A DNA stretch of 39,125 nucleotides from Candidatus Izemoplasmatales bacterium (GTDB taxonomy: Bacteria; Bacillota_I; Bacilli_A; Izemoplasmatales; Hujiaoplasmataceae): assembly GCA_041649275.1 (NCBI GenBank), contig JBAZNL010000015.1:1-39125 (forward strand), in the 5' to 3' direction. The notes below the pieces were generated by a model. That model searched no databases, was not told the DNA's origin, and saw nothing but the letters and a program-made list of their open reading frames with translations. Position 1 is the stretch's first letter, and the number at the start of each line of letters is the position of its first letter. The position numbers and the translations under genes are program-made. Of the stretch, positions 15,961 through 25,106 are shown one piece after another.

Positions 15961-18951
15961 TCAGTCGCCCCCTTCCGCATCATGGGCCGCAATCTGCGCC
16001 GCGACCCAGTCCGCACCCCGCACGGTGTACGGGACGAGGACGTTGCCGTCGGCGTCGATGTAGCCGAATTCGGTCATCTTCTTCTTGATCTCGCGGTTGA
16101 TGTCGATCACGGCCTCGTCGATCGCGATCCGGATCGGGGTGCCGTCGAACGTGACCGTGTTCCAGACGTTCGAGAGACCGCGCTCGAGCAGGTACTGGCC
16201 CGGGGTGCGGGGCACGTCGGCGAGCCAGGCGACCATCTCGAGGATGACGGCCTTGTCCACCGGATCGATCGTCGAGTTGGCGACGGCGTCGAGGTTGCCG
16301 GACAGCCAGACGTATTCGGGTCCGTAGGTCGACTGCAGGGCGAAGGCGAACTGGCTCTGCGTCGCCGCCGACATCCACCATTTGAGGAATTCCCAGCTTT
16401 CGTTCTTCTTCTCCTCGCCGATGTCGCCGAACATGATCGCGGCCGATCCGTTGGCGATGAACCAGCGCTGGATCTCGCCGGTATCCTCGTCCTCGACGCC
16501 CGGCAGAAGCCCGAGCGACCATTGCCCGGTCAGTTCGGGAGCGGCGTTCTTGAGCGTCAGGTAGGTGGCGAAGTCGATCACGCCGATCGGCAGCGTGTTG
16601 TAGCGGAACGAGTTGTAGAAGCTGGCGACGTAGGAGGGCAGGCTGTACGTCGTGTACAGGTCGGCGAGAAGCTTCAGGCCGCGGTACGATCCCTCGGCGT
16701 CGATCGTCGTCGAGAGTCCGTCGGGGGCGTAGAGAGTGCCGCCGTACTGGAAGATGAGCGAGGAGGTCTGGTAGAACCACTTGAGGCTGGTTCCGCCGCT
16801 CGTCGGATAGTAGAAGTTCATGTTGTTGCGCTGCAGCGTCGGCAGCATGTCGATGACGTCGTCCCAGGTGTCTGGGATCGACAGCCCGAGACTCGTCATC
16901 GTGTCGCGGCGGTAGACGAGGGCGTTGAAGTCGAGCGTCTCGGGGAAGGCGTAGACGCCGTCCTCGAGGATGTACGGGATGAAGGCGCCGGGCGCGAACG
17001 AACCGGCGACATCCCAGAAGTCATCGAATTCGGTCAGATTCTGGAGCGCGCCGCGGATCGACAGGTCGTAGGGCATGTACGAGGCGAGTCCGAGGGCGAC
17101 GTCGGGGGTCTTTCCGGCGGCGTTTGCGAGGATCAGCTTTGAGGCGTCGGGCATCACCGAGATCGAGACGTCGATGCCGGTTCCGGCGAAGTGGGCGTCG
17201 GCCATCTTCTGCATCAGGTCGACGTAGATGAGCGAACGGCTGACCCAGACGGTCACCGCCTCGGGATCGTCGATCGCCTGGTACTTCTTGTCCGAGAACG
17301 ACGCGAAGAAGGTCCGGAGTCCGGTACCGAGGCGTTCGAAGAAATCGGCGTTGGCGCGATCGAACTCATCGTCGTTGTAGACGTAGACGGCATCGAGGTA
17401 GAGCGGCTGGGAAGTGACGTCGGTGAGCGAGTCGCCGAGCATCGACGTGATCGATCCGGTGCCGCTGTAGAGGGTGTCGAGGTAGAGCGGGATCACGTCG
17501 GGATCGCGGCGGACCTCCTCGAGCTGCTTGACCGCCGTCTTCAGGTAGGCGAGCGTCGACGAGAGGTCGAGTTCGTCGGAATACGGGGAAAGCGTCACGA
17601 CCGCGTGGCGGATGATCGTGTCGTAGGCTTCGAGGTAGGAGGCCGTCTCGGGGATGTACTCCGAGAAGACCCAGCGGCGGTTCTCGTCGATCGTCGACCC
17701 GGTGATCGAGAGGATGTCGAGCGCGAAGGCGTTGATGTGGTCGACGAGCAGCTGGATGTCGCGGAGCACCGTGCCGGCGGGGCTGGTGACGGCGCGGAAG
17801 GTGATCGCGTGCTCCCCGGCGGTCAGATAGAGCGAGAAGGCCCCGTCCTCGTTCCCGAGGACCTCGTTGGCCCAGACGTCGCCGCCCGTCTGGCGGAATT
17901 CGTAGGCGGAGAACTCCTCGAAGGGGATCTCGCCGTCGAGGTAGATGGCGCGGAAGACGGAGAACTCGTCCTTGTCGTTCAGATAGTGGAGGGCGATCCG
18001 GTAGGTGCCGGCGGTTTCGACCTCGAAGGCGTAGGTGACCTCCTGGCCGGAACGGTACCAGGCGGCGCCGTTCAATACGTTCAGCTTCTTGTCGACGGCG
18101 TCGAAAGGCGTCACCGACGCCGACTGGAAGGCGTACAGGCGGACGAACGACGAGTTCTTCGAGACATAGTCGATCGCATCGATCGTGATCATTCCCGACG
18201 CACCCGGAGCCGCCGGAACGGTTTCGGCGTAGGCCGCGTACGCGGGTCTCGCGACCGGCGCGACGACTTCGAGCGCCCCGACGAGGAGGGCCCCCTCCAT
18301 GACGTTGCGGACGACGATCTCGTGTTCTCCCGCCTCAAGGTAGAAGAGCAGCGGTTCGGTCGTCGGATAGGTGTTGTTCTGGAGCGAAAGCCGCCGCCAG
18401 CCGAGCACGCGGACCTGGTCGGGGAGCGACTCGTCGCCGTAGGTGTCGAGGGTGAAGTCCTTGGTCTCGTCCGCCCACAACAGCGGCACGTCGATCGTCC
18501 TGGCCTCGTCGTACTGGTAGACGCCGTCGACGAGGACGGAGACGGTGAGGTTGTTCAGGACCGACGGCTGGACGTAGAAATCGACGGCGAGATGGTAGAG
18601 TCCGGTGGCGGCGACGGTCACGCGGTAGACGGCCTCGTTCGTCGCGGAAAGGTCGACGGCCGTTCCCGAATAGCCTGCGTCGTCGGCGGTTCCGGGGGTC
18701 TCGAGGACGGCGTCGGCGCCCGTCAGGCCGTAGACGATCTCATTCGCCTCGAGGAAGCTGAGATACGGCCGTCGGCTCACGTAGAGGTTCGAATACTGCA
18801 GCAGTTCCAGCGCCGCGGCGTACTCCTCGTCCGTGACCTCCTCGCTCCAGCGCTCATAGTCGGAGGACATGAACGGATTGTTGAAAACCATCGCAAAGAG
18901 GGCGACGGCCGTCGCGGCGATCAGGATCGTGATGATTGTCTTTCTTCTCAT
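15961..18951 (-). CDS. Giant sugar-binding protein with CBM-like domains
   Basis: A 996-residue extracellular protein. The ATG at 18951 (MRRKTIITILI) has GGAGG 5 bases upstream; a GTG six codons earlier lacks one. Residues 3-22 form a membrane anchor without a lipobox Cys. Two beta-sandwich, CBM6/35-like modules follow: about 60-215 and 225-405, each ending in a GEHEIVVR- or GEHAITFR-type strand. After a helical linker (about 410-560) comes a full family-1 solute-binding domain (about 565-985; PDTWDDVIDML, then GVIDFATYLT and WFIANGSAAIMFGD). Such proteins are roughly twice the usual length. It probably holds long beta-glucan chains near the permeases encoded next. First gene of a seven-gene operon. 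Confidence 0.85.
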   Translation of the reverse strand: MRRKTIITILIAATAVALFAMVFNNPFMSSDYERWSEEVTDEEYAAALELLQYSNLYVSRRPYLSFLEANEIVYGLTGADAVLETPGTADDAGYSGTAVDLSATNEAVYRVTVAATGLYHLAVDFYVQPSVLNNLTVSVLVDGVYQYDEARTIDVPLLWADETKDFTLDTYGDESLPDQVRVLGWRRLSLQNNTYPTTEPLLFYLEAGEHEIVVRNVMEGALLVGALEVVAPVARPAYAAYAETVPAAPGASGMITIDAIDYVSKNSSFVRLYAFQSASVTPFDAVDKKLNVLNGAAWYRSGQEVTYAFEVETAGTYRIALHYLNDKDEFSVFRAIYLDGEIPFEEFSAYEFRQTGGDVWANEVLGNEDGAFSLYLTAGEHAITFRAVTSPAGTVLRDIQLLVDHINAFALDILSITGSTIDENRRWVFSEYIPETASYLEAYDTIIRHAVVTLSPYSDELDLSSTLAYLKTAVKQLEEVRRDPDVIPLYLDTLYSGTGSITSMLGDSLTDVTSQPLYLDAVYVYNDDEFDRANADFFERLGTGLRTFFASFSDKKYQAIDDPEAVTVWVSRSLIYVDLMQKMADAHFAGTGIDVSISVMPDASKLILANAAGKTPDVALGLASYMPYDLSIRGALQNLTEFDDFWDVAGSFAPGAFIPYILEDGVYAFPETLDFNALVYRRDTMTSLGLSIPDTWDDVIDMLPTLQRNNMNFYYPTSGGTSLKWFYQTSSLIFQYGGTLYAPDGLSTTIDAEGSYRGLKLLADLYTTYSLPSYVASFYNSFRYNTLPIGVIDFATYLTLKNAAPELTGQWSLGLLPGVEDEDTGEIQRWFIANGSAAIMFGDIGEEKKNESWEFLKWWMSAATQSQFAFALQSTYGPEYVWLSGNLDAVANSTIDPVDKAVILEMVAWLADVPRTPGQYLLERGLSNVWNTVTFDGTPIRIAIDEAVIDINREIKKKMTEFGYIDADGNVLVPYTVRGADWVAAQIAAHDAEGGD

Positions 18952-18990
18952 AGGGGCCTCCGTGATCACGAAAATCGATTCATTTCACGA

Positions 18991-19020
18991 TATGTAAGCC
19001 GTATCATATGGGTTATTATA
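18991..19020 (-). promoter_or_regulatory. Promoter and degenerate operator of the transport operon
   Basis: An extended -10, TGCTATAAT, has its TATAAT at 19020-19015 (minus). Around the start of transcription lies TATGTAAGCCGTATCATATG (18991-19010). Its left half is identical to the operator found at three other promoters of the locus, while the right half is degenerate. The -10 is convincing; the operator is tentative. Confidence 0.5.
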
Positions 19021-19063
19021 GCATAGTTCGGGAGCCCTTGTCCACAGCGAACGGGACCAATCG

Positions 19064-19094
19064 AAAAAAAAAGGTGTGTTATACAACACACCTT
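19064..19094 (-). terminator. Terminator of the lipoprotein binding-protein gene
   Basis: A perfect 10-bp stem AAGGTGTGTT/AACACACCTT (19094-19085 with 19080-19071), with a 4-base loop, is followed on the minus strand by seven T (19070-19064). It makes the binding-protein gene monocistronic. Confidence 0.95.
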
Positions 19095-19103
19095 CTTCGG
19101 TCA

Positions 19104-20834
19104 TCAGTTGCTGAAGTCGTCCTCGGTGAAGCCGTAGTACATCGTCAGGCTTTCCTGCAGACTCTCGAACTGGGACGCCCAGCGCTCGTTCACGAGCTGG
19201 TTCCACGTCGGCAGAAGCGACAGGATCGTGCTTTCGAAGGCCGCATCGTCGCGGGACACGCCGCCGTTGATGTCCGGGTTGTAGTAGTTCAGCCACTCGT
19301 TCAGGATGAACAGCGTCTGTCCGCCGGAGGAATACTGCCACGGGAAGGACTTGTCGGAAACCTCCCAGTGCTGGCTCGCGTTGTAGATCCGCACCACTTC
19401 CTGGAAGCCCGGCATGAGATAGTCGCCGTCGTTGTTCACGGCGTTGAAGCGCTGATGCTTCGCCGGCTTGTACCAGTAGTCCATCTGGAAGTCGAACATC
19501 TCGCCGGTGACGGCCGGGAAGGAGTCGTTCAGCGCGGAGCTGTAATAGACTTCGCCGCTCTCGGTGTCGGTCGTCGAATACATCTGTTCGGAACGCTCGT
19601 AGAAGGAACGGTTGTCGGCGCACCAGAAGATCGCGAACGTGTAGGCGATCTGGATCTTGAGCTCCTCTTCCGCCGAGCAGGCGAGGTCGCCGTCGTCGAT
19701 GCAGTAGTTGTAGACCGCCATCGGGTCGAGGACGACGCCGATGGTGTTGTCGTTGTAGTCGGTGGCGGGACGCGGATAGATGTCCCAGTCGTCCATGATG
19801 CACGGCGCGGATCCGTCCGGATCGGCGCAGTCGCCCATCATCCACGGTTCGTACTCGAGCGTCAGGAGATAGCCTTCGCGGAAGAAGTTGTAGTCCCAGC
19901 CGAGCGTCGTGTTGAGCTGATGGAGCGGTCCGGAGGCGGCGGCGAGTTCCGCGCCGAGGGTTTCCGTCTCGATGTCGTAGAGGCCCCAGAAGGAGCTTCC
20001 GGCCCAGTCGTGGAGGTAATGGATCATGCCGCGCACTTCGGTCGAGTTGAGGTCGATGAAGGAATCGCCGCCGTCATAGTTGTGAAGCTGTTCGGTGATC
20101 GTGTTCGTGCCGCTTTCGATCAGGCGGAGCGGGACGTCCATCGCGCCGAAGTACAGGTTGTCGGTCTCCGTCGAATAGTTCGAGACGAATTCGGTGTATT
20201 CGTCGATGTCCCAATCCGGACCCGGCATGACGATGCCCTGTTCGTCGGCGAGCGTCTTGTTCACGTACATGCCCCACGGCAGGATGTACTGCGGCAGGCC
20301 GGCCTGGAAGCCGTAATAGTTCATCATCTTCATGATGCTCGGGTTCAGCATCTGGTAGAGCGGGTCGTCCTCGAACCGGGAAAGGTCGGCGACGAGGCCC
20401 TTCTCGACGTCGTCGGAAAGGAAGCGGGACGCCCAGACCGCCGGGAACCGGCCGTTGTCGTCGCGGTAGGTCTCGAGGACCTGCGACCAGCCGTCGGGTC
20501 CGCCGGAGCGGAAGTAGCCGTTGATCGTGACGTTCGGATAGATCGCGTTGAAGGCCTTGGCGACGGCGTATGCGGCCGCATCGTTCTGCGCCGGCAGGTC
20601 GTCGGCGGTCAGGTCCTGATGTCCGAGGTCATAGTAGGTCGCGCCGGAACCGCTCCACAGCACGATGTCGACGATGCCTTCGACGTTGGGGTCGAGGCCC
20701 GTGTCCGAAACGATGCTGGTCACGTCGATGGTCGTCGTGTTGGATCCCCCGGTCGTCGTCAGATCCGTGTTGTCGCAAGCGATGAGGACCGTGGCGAACG
20801 CGGCCAGAAGAAACAAGCCGATAAACTTCTTCAT
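19104..20834 (-). CDS. Extracellular sugar-binding lipoprotein (family 1)
   Basis: Binding protein for a CUT1 sugar importer, tethered to the membrane. It has 576 residues from the ATG at 20834, which follows AAGGAGG; the frame is open upstream but holds the promoter. The signal peptide ends in the lipobox LIAC with Cys20, then a Thr-rich spacer. The mature part has the large family-1 fold (DIVLWSGSG near the start, TFAIFWCADNRSF in the hinge half). It has no CBM extension, unlike the binding protein encoded next. It carries the shared locus operator and a cre-like site and ends in a strong terminator. It has no permease of its own; the adjacent pairs are the likely partners. Confidence 0.92.
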   Translation of the reverse strand: MKKFIGLFLLAAFATVLIACDNTDLTTTGGSNTTTIDVTSIVSDTGLDPNVEGIVDIVLWSGSGATYYDLGHQDLTADDLPAQNDAAAYAVAKAFNAIYPNVTINGYFRSGGPDGWSQVLETYRDDNGRFPAVWASRFLSDDVEKGLVADLSRFEDDPLYQMLNPSIMKMMNYYGFQAGLPQYILPWGMYVNKTLADEQGIVMPGPDWDIDEYTEFVSNYSTETDNLYFGAMDVPLRLIESGTNTITEQLHNYDGGDSFIDLNSTEVRGMIHYLHDWAGSSFWGLYDIETETLGAELAAASGPLHQLNTTLGWDYNFFREGYLLTLEYEPWMMGDCADPDGSAPCIMDDWDIYPRPATDYNDNTIGVVLDPMAVYNYCIDDGDLACSAEEELKIQIAYTFAIFWCADNRSFYERSEQMYSTTDTESGEVYYSSALNDSFPAVTGEMFDFQMDYWYKPAKHQRFNAVNNDGDYLMPGFQEVVRIYNASQHWEVSDKSFPWQYSSGGQTLFILNEWLNYYNPDINGGVSRDDAAFESTILSLLPTWNQLVNERWASQFESLQESLTMYYGFTEDDFSN

Positions 20835-20877
20835 ATTTCCTCCTTGTTGAAGTTGGTTTTTCTTACCGTACAGGATT

Positions 20878-20906
20878 ATTATATCATTCGAAAAAAACGT
20901 TTTCAA
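20878..20906 (-). promoter_or_regulatory. Promoter of the lipoprotein binding-protein gene with cre-like site
   Basis: TTGAAA at 20906-20901 and TATAAT at 20883-20878 are 17 bases apart on the minus strand. AAAACGTTTT (20894-20903) overlaps the -35. In the minus-strand context TGAAAACGTTTTTT it matches 12 of 14 positions of the CcpA cre consensus. Confidence 0.82.
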
Positions 20907-20911
20907 TAGCA

Positions 20912-20931
20912 TTATGTAATTGGTTACATAA
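20912..20931. promoter_or_regulatory. Locus operator, copy 1 (binding-protein gene)
   Basis: A perfect palindrome with arms TTATGTAA and TTACATAA and a 4-base spacer (TTGG), 5 bases upstream of the -35. The same arms occur at 28964 and 32497. Confidence 0.8.
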
Positions 20932-20967
20932 ATTTTTACGACATTCGGAAAGGGGATGGCACCGGCG

Positions 20968-23151
20968 TCAGCGGCCGAGCGAGGCGAGAATCTTCTCGTA
21001 TTCCCCGTCGTCCATGCCGTTTTCCTTCATGATCCTCCGGATCACGCGGCCCAGCGGATCCTCGAATTCCCACCAGTCGAGCTTCCGCGTGGCGGCCATG
21101 AACCGCTCCAGGCGAGGTCCTCCCGACGGATGGTCGAGCCATGCCCGGACGGGATGTTCGACGGTGAGGGGGTCGCCGAAGACGTCCCCCGAATCGAAGC
21201 GGACGGTCGTCCGGAGACGGATGTCCTCCACGGACGCCCCGATCAGGATCTCGTAGTCGCCCGAGGCGACGACGAAGCCGGCGGTCTCTTCCCAGTGCGC
21301 GAAATCGCGATCGGAGAACGTGAGCGCCACCCGTTTCGTCTCGCCCGGTTCGAGCGCGACCTTGGCGAAGCCGCGGAGCGTCCTGTCGGGTCGCACCACC
21401 GCCGAGCGGAGGGGACGGACGTATGCCTGGACGGTCTCCTTCCCGGCGCGGCCGCCGACGTTCGCGACGCTGAGGGAGACCTCGAGGACGTCGCCGTTTC
21501 GCATCGTCGAGCGCGACGCCCGAAGATCGGAATAGGCGAACGCGGTGTAGGACAGTCCGAAGCCGAAGGGGTAACGGACGGGAATCCGGAAGGTGTCGTA
21601 GAAGCGGTAGCCGGTGAAGAGACCCTCGCGATAGGGCGCGTGGTCCCCCCTGCCCGGAAACCAGGGATACGTCGGGGTGTTCTCGACGCGGATCGGGAAG
21701 GTCTCGGACAGCCTGCCGGAAGGATTGACGGCGCCGAACAGAATCTCGGCGATCGGCACGCCCGCGGCGGAACCGCCGAACCACGACTGGATCAGCGCGC
21801 CGACCATGTCGTCGAACGGCGCGGTCTCGACGGCCGAGCCCGATGCGTTCACGACGACGACGCGGGGCTGGACCGTCGCGACGGCGGCGACGAAGGCGAC
21901 CTGCTCGTCGGGCAGACGCATGTCGGCGCGGTCGTGGCCTTCGCTCTCGATCGCCGGCGTCGTCCCCGTGAAGATCACGACGGCCGCGGCCTTGCGGGCC
22001 GCCGCCAGGATCTCCGTGGTCGCCTCGTACCCGTCGAAGAACGTCGTTTCGGCGTATGCGGAGATCGCCTCGAGGGGATTCTCCATCTTCCACGGCTTCA
22101 GTTCCGAACTGCCGCCGCCGTTCATCCGCGGTTCCTTCGCGTAGGATCCGAGGACAAGGACGTCCGCGGCCGGATCGAGCGGCAGGATCCCGCCTTCGTT
22201 CCGGAGAAGGACGATGCCCTCGCGGGCGGCTTCACGCGCGACCTCGTGGCCGTGCGCGAAGTCCGCCGGCTTCCCGTGGTTCGGGTTCGCCAGCAGGCGG
22301 TCATAGACCGCGAGGATCCGTTTCACGGCGGCATCGATCCGATCCATCGGGTACTTGCCGTCGACGACGTCGCGGATGAACGCGTCCTTCCATTCGGACT
22401 CCGGCATCTCGACGTCGAGGCCGGCGAGGACCGAGGCGCGCTTGTCCTGCACCCCGCCCCAGTCGGAGATGACGATGCCGCGGTAGCCCCACTCGCGCCG
22501 CAGGACGTCCTCGAGGAGGCGGCGGTTCTGGGCCGCATAGCAGCCGTCGATCTTGTTGTACGAGGCCATGATCGTGGTCGGGTCGGCCTCGTGGACGATC
22601 GTTTCGAAGGGTGCGGCGTAGAGTTCGCGGAAGGTGCGTTCGTCGACGTCGGAGGAGACGAATCGGCGCATCGTCTCCTGTTCGTTCAGGACGAAATGCT
22701 TGACCGAGGTGCCGACCCCGGTCGACTGGACGCCGCGCACGAAGGCCGCGCCGATCTTGCCGGAGAGGAAGGGATCCTCGCTGTAGTATTCGAAGTTGCG
22801 GCCGCCCAGGGGGCTCCGCTTGCCGTCGACGCCGGGGCCGAGGATGACGTCGACCCGATAGTGGTTGCATTCCGCGCCGATCACCGCACCGACCCGTTCG
22901 ATCAGGTCGGCGTTCCAGGTCGAGGACAGAAGCGAAGCCGAGGGGAAGGCCGTCGCCGGCATCCGCGTCACGGGATGGCCGTCGCGTTCGCCGGGATCCT
23001 TGTAGGCGCGCAGGCCGTGCGGACCGTCGCCCACCATGAAGTCGCGGATGCCCAGGCGCGGAACGCCGTTCAGCCACCAGTTCTTCTTGCCGGTGAGGAG
23101 GGTCGCCTTCTCGGCGGGCGTGAGTTGTTCGAAGATCCGCTCGAGGTCCAT
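20968..23151 (-). CDS. GH3 beta-glucosidase, cytoplasmic
   Basis: Releases glucose from the non-reducing end of beta-glucosides. It has 727 residues with no signal peptide. The GH3 barrel includes KHF at 151-153 and the nucleophile Asp230 in GIVISDWGG; a second alpha/beta domain (about 310-520) and a C-terminal fibronectin-III-like domain (about 600-670) follow, the BglB/BglX architecture. The start follows GGAGG and is 1 base after the stop of the secreted GH3 gene. It is the last gene of the hydrolase operon and is the cytoplasmic counterpart of that secreted GH3. Confidence 0.94.
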   Translation of the reverse strand: MDLERIFEQLTPAEKATLLTGKKNWWLNGVPRLGIRDFMVGDGPHGLRAYKDPGERDGHPVTRMPATAFPSASLLSSTWNADLIERVGAVIGAECNHYRVDVILGPGVDGKRSPLGGRNFEYYSEDPFLSGKIGAAFVRGVQSTGVGTSVKHFVLNEQETMRRFVSSDVDERTFRELYAAPFETIVHEADPTTIMASYNKIDGCYAAQNRRLLEDVLRREWGYRGIVISDWGGVQDKRASVLAGLDVEMPESEWKDAFIRDVVDGKYPMDRIDAAVKRILAVYDRLLANPNHGKPADFAHGHEVAREAAREGIVLLRNEGGILPLDPAADVLVLGSYAKEPRMNGGGSSELKPWKMENPLEAISAYAETTFFDGYEATTEILAAARKAAAVVIFTGTTPAIESEGHDRADMRLPDEQVAFVAAVATVQPRVVVVNASGSAVETAPFDDMVGALIQSWFGGSAAGVPIAEILFGAVNPSGRLSETFPIRVENTPTYPWFPGRGDHAPYREGLFTGYRFYDTFRIPVRYPFGFGLSYTAFAYSDLRASRSTMRNGDVLEVSLSVANVGGRAGKETVQAYVRPLRSAVVRPDRTLRGFAKVALEPGETKRVALTFSDRDFAHWEETAGFVVASGDYEILIGASVEDIRLRTTVRFDSGDVFGDPLTVEHPVRAWLDHPSGGPRLERFMAATRKLDWWEFEDPLGRVIRRIMKENGMDDGEYEKILASLGR

Positions 23152-23152
23152 G

Positions 23153-25102
23153 TCAATCCTCCTTGTAGTCGAGTCCGTATCCGAACGGATACAGCACTTT
23201 CGACGCGTCGTAAACGGTCGCGTTGACGTTCATGCCGAATCCCGCGGAATAGCGCGGCCACGTGACCGACAGTCTGCCGGTGAAGTCGTAGTCGCCGTAG
23301 AGCACGTCGGCGATGCCGTGACCGCCTTCCGATCCCGGCAGCCAGCAGGCGACGAGCGCGTCGAAGATCGACAGCTGGCTCGTGACGAGCAGCGGCCGTC
23401 CCGACAGGATGAGTCCGATGATCGTCTTGCCCTCCGATTTCGCGATCAGGAGCTGCTGCAGGAGGTCGGCGTTCCCGGGATGCGCGGTCGATCCCGTCAG
23501 GCTCGGGCTCGTCGCGTCCCCGTTGAATTCGGCGTAGGGCAGTTCCGACAGGACCGCGACGATGACGTCGGCGTCTTCCGCGTCGGTATAGGCGGTTCCG
23601 GTGCCGGCGGCGATCCGTTCGCGGATGCCCGCCAGGATCGTGACGCCGCGCGTCAGACGACGGGCGTCGTCTCCCTGCCAGGAGATCGTCCATCCGCCGC
23701 ACTGCAGGCCGATGTTGTCCGCGCCTTCGCCGAGGACGGCGACGTCGACGTCGTCGCGAAGCGGCAGGGCGCCGTTGTCGTTCTTGAGCAGGACGAGCGA
23801 TTTGCGGACCGCCTCGCGGGCGACGCCGCGGTTCTCGTCGGTGTAGAAGTTCGCGCCGGCGCCGAGACGGTAGTAGTCGCCGGTCGCTTCGTCGTAGAAA
23901 TCATCGCTGAAGAGTCCCATTTTGTACTTGATCGTCAGGATCCGACGGACGGCGTCGTCGATGCGGGCCATCGCGATGTCGCCCTGCTGGACGGCGAGGA
24001 CGATGTTCTGGATGCAGGCTTTCCAATCGAACGGTTCCATCAGCATGTCGACGCCGGCGTTGACGGACGCGACGATCTGGTCGTAGTACGATCCGGAGAG
24101 CTGGTGGATCGCGTTGTAGTCGGAGATCACGAATCCGGTGAAGCCCATTTCGTCCTTCAGGACGTCGGTGATCCAATACTCGCTCGCGTGCATCTTCGCC
24201 CAGTTGATCGAACTGTAGGAGACCATGATCGTGTAGACCCCGGCCTCGATGGCCGCTTCGTAGGGAGCGAGATGGATCGCGCGGACCTGCGCTTCCGTCA
24301 GGGTCGCATTTCCCTGGTCGTCGCCGCCGTCGGTACCGCCGTCGGCGAGGAAATGCTTGGCCGAGGAGGCGACGCAGTAACGCTGGAGACCCTCGACGTA
24401 GGCGCCGGCGAGGTTCGAAACGACCTCGGAGGACTCGGAAAGGGACTCATAGGACCGGCCCCAGCCGACGTTCTGCACCACCGATACGGCCGGCGCGAAG
24501 GTATAGTTGATGCCGGTGACGCGCACCTCGCGGGCGACGATCGTGCCGATCCGGGTCATCAGTTCGGGGTCGTTGGCGGCGCCGAGGCCGATGTTGTGCG
24601 GAAAGATCGTCGCGCCGTAGACGTTGTTGTGCCCGTGGACGGCGTCGACGCCGTAGATGATCGGGATTCCCGAGGACGACTGGAGGGCGGCGTTCTGGAA
24701 GCCTTCGTACATCAGGTACCATTCGGAGGCCTGGTTGTTCGCGGGGGCGGAGCCGCCGCCGGAGAGGATCGAACCGAGGTTGTAGTCGCGGACGTCGGCG
24801 GCCGAGGCGCCGTTCTTCTCCGCCTGAAGCATCTGCCCCGCCTTCTCGGCGAGGGTCATGGAGTCCAGCAGGTTCTCCACGTAGTCGGCGTCGACTGCGA
24901 GTTCGTCGCAGTAGGAGCCTTCGTAGGAGACCTCCTGTTCATCGGTCAGAAAGGTCGTCGGAAGCGTGGTCGTTTCCGTCGCCGCGGTGGTCGCGGTGGT
25001 CGCGGCGGTTTGCGAAAGGGTGGTTCCGGTCGTCGCCGGAGTGCAGGACAGGACGGCGAGGACGAGGGTCGCCGCCACGGACAGGATCAGGATCTTCTTC
25101 AT
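23153..25102 (-). CDS. GH3 beta-glucosidase lipoprotein, secreted
   Basis: A surface-anchored exo-beta-glucosidase or glucan glucohydrolase. It has 649 residues: a signal peptide with lipobox VLSC (Cys20), a 30-residue Thr/Ala-rich linker, then the GH3 barrel (about 75-400; GVDAVHGHNNV typical of exo-1,3/1,4-glucanases) with KHF at 249-251 and nucleophile Asp328 in GFVISDYN. The second domain ends near 640 with PFGYGLDY. There is no C-terminal FnIII domain, unlike the GH3 encoded next. It starts 4 bases after the secreted GH30 gene, with CGGAG as ribosome site. The HGHNN motif and the context favour laminarin oligosaccharides, but specificity is inferred. Confidence 0.93.
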   Translation of the reverse strand: MKKILILSVAATLVLAVLSCTPATTGTTLSQTAATTATTAATETTTLPTTFLTDEQEVSYEGSYCDELAVDADYVENLLDSMTLAEKAGQMLQAEKNGASAADVRDYNLGSILSGGGSAPANNQASEWYLMYEGFQNAALQSSSGIPIIYGVDAVHGHNNVYGATIFPHNIGLGAANDPELMTRIGTIVAREVRVTGINYTFAPAVSVVQNVGWGRSYESLSESSEVVSNLAGAYVEGLQRYCVASSAKHFLADGGTDGGDDQGNATLTEAQVRAIHLAPYEAAIEAGVYTIMVSYSSINWAKMHASEYWITDVLKDEMGFTGFVISDYNAIHQLSGSYYDQIVASVNAGVDMLMEPFDWKACIQNIVLAVQQGDIAMARIDDAVRRILTIKYKMGLFSDDFYDEATGDYYRLGAGANFYTDENRGVAREAVRKSLVLLKNDNGALPLRDDVDVAVLGEGADNIGLQCGGWTISWQGDDARRLTRGVTILAGIRERIAAGTGTAYTDAEDADVIVAVLSELPYAEFNGDATSPSLTGSTAHPGNADLLQQLLIAKSEGKTIIGLILSGRPLLVTSQLSIFDALVACWLPGSEGGHGIADVLYGDYDFTGRLSVTWPRYSAGFGMNVNATVYDASKVLYPFGYGLDYKED

Positions 25103-25106
25103 CGGT

